A stretch of DNA of 64,000 bases, taken from the NCBI GenBank assembly GCA_027922465.2, contig BQMF02000099.1, positions 1,010,259 to 1,074,258 on the forward strand, read 5' to 3'. Made by a program: the position numbers and the translations under genes. Positions 1-11,370 of this stretch are shown here, piece by piece (position 1 is the stretch's first letter; the number at the start of each line of letters is the position of its first letter). The notes under the pieces are model-generated. The model was not told the DNA's origin. It did not search any database and saw only the letters and a list, made by a program, of their open reading frames with translations. This DNA is from Turritopsis dohrnii (Eukaryota > Cnidaria > Hydrozoa > Anthoathecata > Oceaniidae).

Positions 1-1415
1 TTTTAACTACAAAACTTGAAAATCGAAATCCATCAAGTCGTCCAGTCTTCTGGCGGGAAGCATAATCCTTTCTTTTCCCTTTAATTCTATGGCGCGCGCT
101 TCCTGAAAACAAACTTCCGCGCCCCATACTAAACATAGGCTAGAGGAGCAAACATGCAGTCTGGAGATAATTGAAAGAATGATGAAATGAGGAACTGTCC
201 AATAACTTTAAGATAAAAAACCTTTTTCGTTTGGAATTATCGTTGTTTTTATACATGGAAAATAAAACAAAATCAGCAAACTATTTCTATGATGCTTCTC
301 TTTTACTTCTTTTTCACTTACTTACTATAATATATACTTCTTTCTGGGCAGCAGAGACGACCTTCACTCGTGAATATAACAAGTTTAGTTTTACATTGAC
401 ACACCAAGCGTTTTAATTTTGAGGTTGAAGTACTAAGTTATCACTCCCTGGATAAGGCAAACAAATGCCATTGTAGATGCTAATAAGAACCAGTCATGTG
501 TTTCAAGAAGAAGTCGTCAATTATAAGAGTAACTATTTTACAAGTGATTTTAACAACAGCAAGAGCATTTTTCTTCTGTAAAATTTCTTCACAGATGCTT
601 TCCAGGACAATCGCAGCCATTCCATGATATGGAATTTTCGAGAAACTTGCTCATACCACATGACTAATAGCTTACTTTCTTATTGGAAGCCGACAAAGTA
701 ATTATGCATCAAACACTAATATATTCATAAATTGTGAAATATGAATTATTAATAACTATATATAGTATTACTGATTATTACTGATAAATCTGATGAATTA
801 CTGATTAATTTATCAGTATTATAACTTGTTATGATTTTCCCTCAAACCGTCACTTATATGTTGGTAGTCTTCCATCTGATGTCCTAAAGACACCCAAATT
901 TGAAAAAAAATGAATCAACTCTTTGGGAACATAGGGAATGCTACTGGACTATTAAAACAGTCCAATGTCAACACCACTAACTCTTAGTGGTCTTAATGAC
1001 TTTATGCGACTCTCCTCCAACAAATGGAATATCTTGCAAAAACTCTTTTCTAAAATCTGACCCCTGAATGCAAATTGTCAAGGTCTTCAAACTTTTACTT
1101 TAGGCAAATACACAGAGCTATAGGTTGCACACAAGCATTTGATTTACATATTTTCATTTTATTTAGGGTTGCCCTTGTAATTACATATATATCCATTTGA
1201 GGGTTTTTCCTTCCACCTTGTGTAGAAACATTGTATTGTATATATATATATATTGTATCAATTTTAAACTGCCTAATAATGATAGTTTATAGTTTTAGGG
1301 CTTGAAAGGAGGGAAGAAAAATGGATAGCAAGGGTACATCAGTTCATTGGTCATTGCATTCTTATTAATTTTTGAAAATATTGTATTATGCATCTACAAC
1401 AAATTATATTTATAG
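1..1415. other. AT-rich 5' flank of the first gene; possible promoter at the left edge
   Basis: No convincing exon is visible here. The first 125 bases are less AT-rich than the rest and contain two E2F-like stretches (TGGCGGGAAG near 50-59 and GGCGCGCGCTTCC near 91-103), which could mark a promoter. A (TA)n run lies near 1238-1252. Upstream exons of the gene that begins at 1416 should lie here or left of the window, because its first visible exon starts in mid-codon, but I could not place them. Confidence 0.3.
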
Positions 1416-2283
1416 GTAGCAATATTCTGGAAGGCGAGGCTTTGGAAAGTGACGACGAAGTTAATGATTACCCTGGTTTTGTTGCAAATACCATGGTTAC
1501 AGAAACAAAAACTGATGGAAAGGTACCTCGACCTGCTATCAGTGCATGTTGCAGAGATAGCAACAATTGACTGAATCTGATTTTTGTTTGTAGAATGAAG
1601 GACCAAGCAGTAGTGTTGTCGTTTCTGGTGAAGCATCTGAAAGTGATGATGATGTAAGCGACTATTTGATGGGAGGGAATTTCCCAACACTTGATATGAA
1701 AGTAAGCAGAGAAGATGATGCTCAAGATGATTTCTCCATCTCCATAGAAACCAAAAAACCTCGTTTTGAGTCGTAAGTTTCTATCCATGAAATTTGGACA
1801 ATTTCACTCCTTTGAAGCTTTGTTTTGTCTATTATATATGGTTATAATTTTAGGCCTTTCCACAAGAAGATATGTAAGTGCTTCCACATTTTGATGTTTC
1901 ATTGCATTTTCACATTGAAATATCTGTTAAGCTGTTTTGTACAGGGGAACGTAATTTTGCATTTCGACTTGGCATTGTACAAATGGAGTTAGAAAAATAT
2001 GAGGAGATAAACAAACGTTTGACAACATTCATTCCCATTTCGAACCGTTCTCAATTGTTTGCCCAAGTATGTGTGTTCACTTGTTGGTTTTTTTTCACTC
2101 TGTAAAGATTTATGATGTGGTGTCAATTTCCGCTTTTTCCTTTTTCCTTTTCTATTTGCACAGGAAGCATTGAAACATTACCGAAAAATCTCGCAGTTAA
2201 CAAAAGATCTCAGCGATAATCTTGAAAACCTGATTCAAACCACAGACCTACCAGATCTCAATGAATCTATACCATTGAATTAA
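1416..2283 (+). CDS. 3' part of an unrecognised acidic protein gene (five exons seen)
   Basis: Five exons join in a single open frame: 1416-1522, 1594-1772, 1854-1873, 1945-2066 and 2164-2283, all with GT-AG borders and compatible phases, including a 20-nt micro-exon. They encode about 182 residues. The first part is acidic, with two similar blocks rich in E/S/D (ALESDDEVNDYPGF and ASESDDDVSDYLMG). The last 80 residues look helical (ERNFAFRLGIVQMELEKYEE onward, then KHYRKISQLTKDLSDNLENL). The stop is TAA at 2281 and an AATAAA signal follows at 2376. The first exon starts in phase 1, so the protein N-terminus is missing. I do not recognise the family. The short repeated acidic motifs suggest a nuclear protein, but that is only inference. 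Confidence 0.6.
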
Positions 2284-2666
2284 ATTTATTGAATTTACTA
2301 CCACTTTACTTTGCAAGTCACTTTATATGTTGTTGTATATACTGTGATTGGTGGTTGCCAGGAAATGAAACATGCAATAAACTGCTAGCCATCATGGTGG
2401 TGTTGTCTTCATTGAAAGTTTGAACATTTGAAAGTATTGAGAGGGTTTCAACAAAAGGCACCAATGAAGAAACCATCAACAATATGAATTTGTTAGAGCC
2501 TATTTGTTAAAGAAAATTAATCATAACGACTGACACTCAGAAAAAGTCGGAGTATCATAAACAGGGGATAACTAGAAATGTACATTCTTTCATTAAAATA
2601 TTAGAAATTATAATACAATATCACGAAATATGATACAGAGACAAAATTTGTGCTTAAAGAAGAAGT

Positions 2667-5600
2667 TCAACTAACAGCTGTTGTTTTTTTTAAGTTCTGT
2701 CTTTTTTCTGCTCCGCTGATAGCTGGAAATCGAGTTGTACCATTACGACTTTTCGTTTGCTGTTCTCTCTGTTTTACAGATTTTGTTGGTCGCATGTAAG
2801 AGGGAAGTGATTTAGTTGTTGGCGGTCTAGAATCTTCTGGAGATGACGTAATTCCCATCTGTTTTCGATGTTCGGCTTTATTGCCCACTTGGTGCATAGT
2901 CCCCCTTCTTTCAAGAAGCTTCTGGTCACCGTCTTCTCGCTTTGCTCTGATCTGCAGTTTTTGAAATAACTCTCGATTATGGTTGATAAGAATGTCTTGA
3001 TTGGAATTCACAACTTTTTTGTGTTTTCGAACTTCTAAATATTCAAAATAAATAAATAATAGAATATTGCAAGCACATTTTTTGGCGAATTTGTTGAAGT
3101 CACTGCGAAGGAGTGCTTTTTAAAGTATACACATTATTTCAATGAAAATGCTATTCATTGCAGTGACTTTTGAACTATATTTTGTCCGCTGGGTATGTCA
3201 CGATACAAGTTCATGATACAAAAAATTACCTTCGTTTGCGTTTTTCCATGGAATCAACGGTTCCGTTTGTTTCCAGCCGGATTTCGGAAGTTTCGGAGGT
3301 GGTTGTTCCTGTTCTGTTGTTTTCTTCTTCTTCAGGTACTCTTTCCATTTTCTTTCTGGAATATGTTTCGATTTTTCCTTTTCTCTGTTTTGTTTATGTT
3401 TGTTGATATATTTATCTTTAAGGTTATCCAGTTCTTCTTCAGAATCAGCAGAATCGGGTGTCAAAGGCCTCTGTCTGTCACGTTGCCATGGTGTACTTGG
3501 AGGCGTGATGGAATTCCTACCGCCTTTCTTTTTGTTTTTGTTTTCTTCACTCTTATCGCTCTCCTCCTCATCAGCTCCATTCAAATCGATCTGCACAATT
3601 TCATCATCAAGGTCATCGTCAGCGAAAGCTTCATGTAAGTTCTCTTCTAGCGGAAGTGGCTGTTGATCGATAATCTCCATCTTTTCATTTTCGAATAACT
3701 CTTTTGGTGGAATAGCCGTGACGAATTCCTTTTTCTTTTCTTTTTGTTTCGACCTATTCACATCGTTCATTCGATATCTATAAAATGTCCATGCAGGAGT
3801 GATGTCGTTTTCTTCAATTTTTTCATTCTTCTCTACAGGCTTTGATTTCAAGAACTCGATTTTATCGATCTTCTTCATATTCTTCACGTTCTTTTCGTAC
3901 ATGATTTGTCGTGATGTTTTTCTAGAATCTTCATTCTCTACTTTCTCTCCTTCCGCGTTTTCTTCCACCTCTTCTCCTTTTATTTCGTCATCGTCGATGT
4001 CGCGGACAGAAAACACCGATTCCCGTCCTGTATAGAACGAGCTAGACGTTTCTAGCCTTTCATTGGACATGGCAGAATTTAGTCTTCCCTTACTGATTAA
4101 ACCTTCGAAGATTCCGGAATCTGCCGGCGCAACCTCAATGGCAGTATCGTCGCTCTTAGCCGTTGTCGGGCGTTTCAAGTGGCGCCGACGTACTTTTCTC
4201 TCGTTGGGACTGACAGGAGGTGACGGTAAATATACTTTAGATACTCCATTATTCAACCAAATCTGTAAGTAATAGTCTCGGTCCAGTTTTGGAATCATCC
4301 CAATGATTTCGGAATAATCTTTTTCTTTCTCGTATTCCAAGCTGGTCAGACCTTTTGGATCGTATTCACCTTCCTCTTCCTCTTCATCAAAAATTTGAGC
4401 TGAAAATATTCCTGATTCGCGATGCAACAATCGAGTCGATCGTCTTTTCAGCATAGCTTGACGGGCAATTTTTTCAGACTCGATTGCACTCTCTGATTTT
4501 TCACCAGTTTCAGCGTGTACTAAATGAACTTTGGTGGGTGTGACCACTCGATCCATGGCCTTCTCAATTTCATCATCTAAATTTGGCAGATCCTTTTCAA
4601 ATAAATTGTCATCTGATTTTTCATCTTCATCTTCACTGTCATTTTCATACATTCGATTGAAATCGATTTTCGCGAGATCTTTCTTTTCCTCTTCTTCTTC
4701 TTCTTCGTCGTCTTCTTCCTTCTGTTTCCCTTCCAATTCCTGCCGTTGTTTCTCTCTTATTTCCGCAATAAGTTGGCTGTGAGCGTTTTTCCACATATTA
4801 ATAACAACAGCTCGTCGATGAGTTTGAAGTGCTAACCTCGACATTTCTGCAGTATCAACAACTTCGTGTGTGTCTCTTCTTTCACCGATCGATTCCGTTT
4901 CGGAACCATCAGGTGTCAGGTTTAAAGGTTCTTTTTTACTTACATCTTCTTCAACTTTTTCTTCTTCAGGACACAGTATACGTTTCTTCTTCAACACAGC
5001 TTTTTTCGATGCTTCCAATTCTTCTTCGTGTTGCTTCACTTTCTGGTGAACTTTGTTTTCTTTTGCTTTTTTCCATTCTATTGCTCGATTTTCTTCTTCT
5101 TTTCGAAGAACTGACTTTCTTGATCTCACTTCTAAGTAGGAATCCAATTGTTTCTTCGTTCTGTAAAGTTTACTTTTGATTTTTTTGGGATCGCTATCAA
5201 AGTTGTAGTCATCGAACTGATAGTCTCTAAACATGTTTCCTAACTTCCGATTTATTCTGGTAGGGCGCATTCCAATCTCTTTCAATGATTCCGCTAAACT
5301 GTCCCTTACAATCAAACTCGATAAAATATCTTCATCCACGATATTATTTAGACAGTTTTTTATGGAAGATGTGACCACCTCTTCTGCAATGTCGTCCAAT
5401 TGTTCTTCTATGAGTCTCATCCTTGTTCTATATACATGCTCCTCCCACTTATCTAGCAGTACTTCTATACCATACTGCACAGCGTCTTTTTGTTGTTTTT
5501 CATGGACGTCAGCTACAATACTGTCACACAGTTCAGCTAAAATAATTTTCCCGTAATGATATCCTTCTTTTCGTCTTCGAGCTTTTTCAATGACATCAAC

Positions 5601-7613
5601 TGCAGCGAGCGTTTTTTGGATAACTGAGTTCAAAACAACTTCAATTGTTTTTTTTCTGCTGACGAGGTATCGGTGTTTCGCTTTGTATGACGGGATATCT
5701 TCATCAGGTCGATCTGAATCCGTCACAGCTTTCATAACGTCGTCATATTCTGGATGTAGTCGTTTGTATACTTCTAGTCTTCGTCTGCGTTTCCAAAAAT
5801 AGCCTTCTTTCCTGTTATCCATTTTATGATCTCGTTTCGACTTTCTTTTAGGATTTCTGGCGACTTCTTTCTCAGGCTCCTCTTCTTGCTTTGGTTCTTC
5901 AACTTCTTTCTCGAGCCAGCTTTTTGGGCTTTCATACTGAGGATATTTATCAAACTTATAAACATTCAAGTCGACTGTATATTCAGATTTCAATGGTTTT
6001 AATCCTTTCATTGTTAAGCCATTCACAGCTCGAGATTTTTTCACTTGTAATTGATCCCTATCTCTCTTTTTCAATGGAGGATTCTTATCTAACGTCTTGG
6101 AATTCTTCTGTTTTTTCTGTTGAGAGCTCTCTGTAGCATTCTTTTGTTGCTGGTTTTCCTTGATAACAGAATGTGTCGGCAACTCGAAGGCGGGTAAGTC
6201 GTAAGTGTCTTTTTCGTCGTCGGATTCGTCGACAGAAGAAGAAGCAGACGGTTGTGTATTCTGAGCTAGATAATTCTCTATCTACAAGAAGAAAAATTGA
6301 AAAATTTCCAGTAATGTTAATCTACTTCACCATGTGTTACCAGGAGTAATTTGAGGAGATCAAATGAATTAATGAGTCTTACAAAGTCTCCATCATATTC
6401 TTCGATAAAATCTAGTTCTTTCTCATACTCAATCCAATCGTAAGGGTCTGGTTCAGGAGATGGAGACTTCTGCTTTTCTTCTTTTATTTGCTCTCCTCCT
6501 TCATGTTGCATGTTTTGATTTGCAGCAGCATGAGTAATGTCTTCTTTTGGTTTATTCTCATTTTCGGATTCTGATGTGATAGTTTCATACTCTGTTGTGT
6601 CTGAATCAGCGAGTTTTGATATCCTTCGGTACAGTTTCTTTTTAACTAATTCTTCTGAAAAGAAAAACGTTAAGATGAAATCCCTCCTTTACACCACTAT
6701 CTCCTTTACACCACTATCTCTTCAAAAAAAAAATTATTCAGACCTTCGTGTTCCTGTTCCTGTTCATCTTCCTCTTCTTCATCTTCACCAACTTTTTCAT
6801 TCTCTTCGTTTTCATTGTCTTGTTCATCTTCTGGATCACTCTTTACGTCACCCAACGAGAATGCATCAGACTCAAAGTCATCGAGGCTTTGCACACTATC
6901 AACTTCATCGAGTGCTATGCCTTGATCTATTTCACTTTCTGATTCAGCTAAAAAAATATTTTAAGAATTATGTGAATATCTTCCTGTTAAGAAAACATGA
7001 CAAGAACTAAACAAGTTTTCTTACTGGATAGAGCTGCATGTAGATCTTCATCTTCTTCCTCGTTCTCTTCTTCTTCTTCTTCTTCTTCATCATCATCATC
7101 TTCCTCTTCACTGGCATCATTAGCTTCGTCCTCTTGGACTATATTTTATAGGAAGAAGTTGAAAAAATTTGAACAAAATTTGAGGTAGCTATACACTGAG
7201 GATAAACGCAAACGATAAACTTACCTTTGCTAGCAAGCATCTCTTGTAAGGCTGGGTCATCTAACAGCACAGCTTGAATATCTAACACGCGGTCGATCTC
7301 TGCGACCTGATCCCAAGCATCGTAAGGATCGACCTTGGGTAACAGATCATCGCCCTCTTGTATCTGATCACTCTCTTCTTCTGAAACTTCTGAACTTTCA
7401 TCCCCCTAAACATTCATACAAACAACAAAATAACAGAAAGTTTTAATTTTTTTATTCTCTTTAAACTAAAGAAAACCAAACCTGAAGATCAGGATTATAC
7501 ACTTCAAATTCTTCCGATGCTTCTCCGTCATCTTCTTCGATGTTATCGTACATGTTATTGTAATCTGGTCCATCGTCATCGTCATCCATATATTTAGATG
7601 TAAGTTCTGCCAT
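2667..7613 (-). CDS. Highly charged, low-complexity protein of about 1440 residues (seven exons)
   Basis: Seven exons read on the minus strand without a break: 7613-7482, 7405-7225, 7138-7025, 6947-6744, 6654-6383, 6281-3230 and 3034-2667. All phases agree, and the total of 4323 nt gives 1440 residues. The start ATG at 7613 opens MAELTSKYMDDDDDG. The first 300 residues are extremely acidic, with long runs of D and E. The large exon 6 holds a K/R/E-rich part, a calmer helical stretch of about 120 residues (nt 5600-5250, including a KTLAAVDVIEKARRRKEGYH segment), more E runs near nt 4690-4720, and TP/SP motifs such as PLTPDSADSEEELDN. The C-terminal exon is basic (KRQNLKKTTAVS). The composition fits a disordered scaffold or a cytoskeletal or axonemal protein. 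I do not recognise a family and assign no function. The intact long frame shows it is a real gene. Confidence 0.8.
3072..3193. repeat. Degenerate copy of the 120-bp CCCAG-type MITE (family B)
   Basis: This sequence in the last intron and exon border of the charged-protein gene resembles the copies at 13923 and 56326. It has GAAGTCACTGCGAAGGAGTG on the left, GCAGTGACTTTTGAAC on the right, and ends in CCGCTGGGTA. The left end is worn. The tail of this element overlaps the intron near the splice donor of exon 6. Confidence 0.5.
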
Positions 7614-8639
7614 TTTGAAAGTTTTGTGAGCGAAAAGAAAGGATGGTATGAAATTAATCTAACTTGCCATCGCTCTATGCGTTGTTTGGTAAATAAAGAT
7701 TTCCCACAATCCTCAGAAGATTTATTAATTATTATGATAATCTCCACAGCAACCAGTTACCCCTCTTCCGTATATTGAGTAATGTGGAAAAAAAAGTGTT
7801 CAAGATGATTCCAGAGAACTTCTAACGTTTGTGATTCTAGCAATCATAATTTCAACACTGTTAAAGCTCATAAAATTGTTAAACTTCCAAATATATCATA
7901 TCTTGATTAGAATTCCTATGGAAATTTTTTTTAAAAGTAAAAATTGATTTTGTTTGATAGGTAGTAATCCTAGCAACAAACAGTAGTGTTGCATTGAAGT
8001 TCACACACAACTATTCTACACTATTGAATAATTCAATCCGAAAAAATGAGCGATTGTGCAGAGGAAAAATAATGAATATTTCATTGAATCATGTTCATTT
8101 TGATGTATCATACACATATGAATGTTTGATGGTGTGAGAGCAGTTCAGCAGGATTCAATCAAACCAACAGATTTCGCTCTGAAACCTACCGTGATCATTG
8201 GTCAAACCTACCGCCCTATTTCTGATCCCATCTTTTGATTGAAACATTTAAAAGGACATAAAGAAGACAAAAATTGTTTATTTTCTTTAATGAAGAAAGT
8301 AAAGATGCTAAAAAACAATTTTTCTTTTTTCTAGATTTTTCGGTGTTCTTAGATAGAATATTACACCACGTAAATTGTACAAACTCGTCACAGGTTTACA
8401 GAAAAATGGTCTCCAATTATTTTACATTCGAAACAATTCAAGAGGGGAGGATGTGACTTAAAATAGGCTTTAGTGTTTTAACTGTCAAAGATTCTTTAAT
8501 TAATAGTTCATTGTCTGTTCTCCCACGGTCAAGAATTTTAACGTCATCAAGTTGACGTCATGATTTGTTCGAGATAAAATTGTTTAATCCAGGAAAAAAT
8601 GTTCGATTTTATGCTTTATATTTATTTAATATATTTAAA
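7614..8639. other. Intergenic, no gene seen
   Basis: AT-rich sequence upstream of the charged-protein gene. I see no long open frame with splice signals and no recognisable element. It presumably includes that gene's minus-strand promoter. Confidence 0.5.
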
Positions 8640-8812
8640 GGCTGAAATACATTATACATTTAATGGATCAGTTTAAATTGTTTGAAATAAAAGAAAACGT
8701 GATACATATAGCGAATTAAATAGAAATATTGTCCCCGTGGGCAAAACCGTCATAAATAGAACAATTCAAAACAATTTAAACTGATCCATTAAACTGATAA
8801 TGTATTTCAGCC
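8640..8812. mobile_element. MITE family A, copy 1 (173 bp)
   Basis: The termini are a 16-bp perfect inverted repeat (GGCTGAAATACATTAT) that extends with small gaps to about 47 bp, through TTAATGGATCAGTTTAAATTG. The interior shares AAGAAAACGTGATACAT and AGCGAATTAAATAGAAAT with a second copy at 44647-44801. Both flanks carry TTAA (TTAAA on the left, TTAA on the right), which would suit a TTAA-targeting superfamily such as piggyBac or Kolobok, but the superfamily is inference. The interior also holds GTGGGCAAAACCGTCA, the core of the other MITE family in this window. Confidence 0.8.
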
Positions 8813-8875
8813 TTAAGACCTAAGTTTTAAGCAGTTTTGAAAAGTTTGCGAAGTTGTGGCGCTTTTCTTGAATCT

Positions 8876-8933
8876 ACAAAAGGGATGGTTTTCACTCATC
8901 ATTCACAAAAGGGATGGTTTTCACTCATCATTC
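8876..8933. repeat. Two perfect tandem copies of a 29-bp unit
   Basis: The unit ACAAAAGGGATGGTTTTCAC plus TCATCATTC occurs twice head to tail without a mismatch (8876-8904 and 8905-8933), which implies a recent slip duplication next to MITE copy A1. Confidence 0.9.
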
Positions 8934-9360
8934 ACAAAAACATGAGATCAAACCTGAATACTAATGTTTGCAAAAATATTTACAAATGATATTCTTCTTT
9001 GGTTGTTGGGAATTGTGGTCTGGTGTGAATGAATACTAAAACCAAGTCTCCAAGATCTCAAGGAAATTGGTCGAATGACTTACATTATGAATAATTAATA
9101 TCAACCGATAATACTTTTGATTCAGAAATTCTATAGAATTTTTGGTGTGCACATCAGTTTTTTGAAAACCATATTTTCCAAAATGAATTGTAGTACGTCC
9201 TCGATATTCGGAACTAATGGTGGGACACGGAATTTAAAAAGCCAGTTCGGGTTATCAAAAAATGCCGGAGAATCCAGAAAACCCTATTTTGTTTGGTGCA
9301 GATTATACATTGCGAAATTTAGTAAATAACAAATCTGAACAGTTGCGGATACTTCGAGGG

Positions 9361-9445
9361 ACAACCTCGAACCCAGGGTCTCTTGCCTTTTTGATATACG
9401 CTATCCGTATATCGAAAAGGCAAGAGGCCCTGGGTTCAAGGTTGT
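9361..9445 (+). other. 85-nt near-perfect inverted repeat (40-bp arms, 5-nt loop)
   Basis: Arms 9361-9400 and 9406-9445 pair at 37 of 40 positions around the loop CTATC. Of the three mismatches, two would be G-U pairs in a plus-strand RNA. The arms contain AACCCAGGGTCTCTTGCC and its partner. A direct TCGAGGG lies immediately outside both arms (9354-9360 and 9446-9452). A small-RNA precursor, a foldback remnant or a cruciform-forming repeat are all possible. There is no coding sign. Confidence 0.85.
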
Positions 9446-11370
9446 TCGAGGGAACCTCGCATTTCGTGTGAGATGCAGGAGCTTTTTATATAAAATTCAA
9501 TTCCCTTTTTTGTATTCCTGCGTAAGCAAGGAATACTTTGAAACCGTTCGTGTTTTTTTTGTTTTTTTTTTTTTTTCACTGTCCAAACCTAGACCAATTT
9601 TTGTCGATGGGAAATAGCCACTCAAATCATTAATGTTCCCAACTTACATTCTTTTTATGATTTAACAGTCCAAACACACACTATATTCATTGTATACAAG
9701 TACTTTGCTTGAAAAGACTCTAAAAGTGTAAAATATAATCTCTAGTGAAAGGAATAAGTAACATATGGCTAAATCGCAGATGCCAAGGTAGAAATGTTGT
9801 TTCATGTGAGTCTTATGCAACGTTCTAACGTTTTCCGTAGTGGTTTTAAAAATGGAAGCGAAGAAGCATGCGTAGATGTGTGAAAGTTTCTTTGTTGAAT
9901 ATATGGATATAGAAGAGGTTGTACTACGGCTGTAAAACCTAAAAGAATCAAGAACGTTTATGATCCAAACTGATAATCTACATGAAACTAATACTCTTAG
10001 TAGTTATTCGTGATAAATAAGCAGTTTTTGATGCTTCAAATCAGACATGAATGACTACCAATAGGGTATGTTTTTATCGATTTAATGCGTAAGGTTTCTA
10101 TTAGTCTTTTTCTAAATATAATACAATTTTCTATTTCATGTTCCTAGGTAAGCTATCCTGTTTTTATAAAGCTCAGGAATCTTGAAGCACTGTTCATCTT
10201 CCTCATCAGCTTATACCCATTTTATTAATCAATAGATGACCACTTTTTTAATTGACTAGTCGAATTTAAAATATTGTATGATTCTAAAATTTGTATACTA
10301 TCAAGCTGACGATAAAAAGGAAACACAAATATTTTTATTATTTCGCAAGGCCAAGTAAAAGTTTTTATTATGAAGTTCAGGTACAAACAACATAAAGATT
10401 TTCATACTGTATAGTTTTAAAAGGTGTATTTTGGAACGTCCACGGAAGAGTGTTCTCTAATGGATTTTTAAACTGACGGTGTTCCTTTTTAAGCTTGATC
10501 TCCGGCAAAATTTTTCAAAGTCTCTTAACGTTTATGATGCTCTCGGGAATGTAATTAAATGAATTCGAAGTTATTACTATTTACGCCACAGATTTTCCCT
10601 TCAAAACTTAATGTGACAAAGTTTTCATTACTTAATTACTTTTTGAAGATGCTTTAGGGAATATAACTATGAATAGAAAACTTTTTTAAAAAATCTCTAA
10701 ATGATGCAAAACAGTGCAGTTTATATGAAATAACAAATATTACTTCTTTCACATTCACCTTTTAAAGCACAGATTATTCTTAACACGATAATCTTTTAAT
10801 TAGTTAATTGCTTCTTGAAGATGCTTTAGGGAGTACAACTTCGAATGGAAATCTTTTTAAAAAAATCTCTAAATTGATGCAAGACTGAAATTTTACATGA
10901 AACAACAAAGTTTAATAGTTATCGTAGCTGAAAGGTAAAATGTAAAATACTGCAAACATCATTCCGCATTATGCATATGGTTTTAAAGCGTGAACTAACA
11001 CTCATTTCTTTCTGAAAAGGCTCCAGAAAGTCTTACAGTCATCCGCAGGAATACTTCTGCCTGGTAGGGCATCTTGTTTACTTTCTTTTCCTACAGCTGT
11101 CTAGTCTCTAAGAGGATGATCAGGTCCAGTTCAAATCTCGTAACAGTGAGTACTTCATAGTGTGAACTTTCTAGAATGTTTTGGGACAATGAGTTAATAA
11201 ACAACTTTTGCCTCGTTTGTTCAAACACCATTTTAAAAGATTTGTTTTCGGAAAGATCGTGATACAACGAGATCTCAATCACTTTCAGTGAGCATATTAT
11301 GAATGGGGTTTGATTCATAAAATACAGACGGAATAAGGAGAACTATTTTGAATTTTTTTATTATTCAATT
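9446..11370. other. Intergenic, with a diverged tandem duplication of about 170 bp
   Basis: There is no gene here. A block around 10632-10720 (CTTTTTGAAGATGCTTTAGG, then GAATATAACT, then TTTTTTAAAAAATCTCTAAATG) recurs about 171 bp later at 10803-10890 with scattered changes. A poly-T run lies near 9547-9577. The right end forms the 3' flank of the transporter gene. An AATAAA on the minus strand lies near 11350-11357, just after its stop. Confidence 0.5.

Noticed and set aside
1388..1570. Start codon at 1388 for the first gene
   Set aside because: The sequence before 1416 is a pyrimidine-poor intron end with AG at 1414-1415 and the exon starts in phase 1, so the ATG is intronic.
3799..6136. 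Several Ser/Leu/Phe-rich open frames on the plus strand
   Set aside because: They are complementary shadows of the E/K-rich exon 6 of the minus-strand gene (GAA/GAG runs read as TTC/CTC).
9361..9445. tRNA or CRISPR-like repeat
   Set aside because: The hairpin has no cloverleaf arms or T-loop consensus and occurs once with no spacer array; the genome is eukaryotic.
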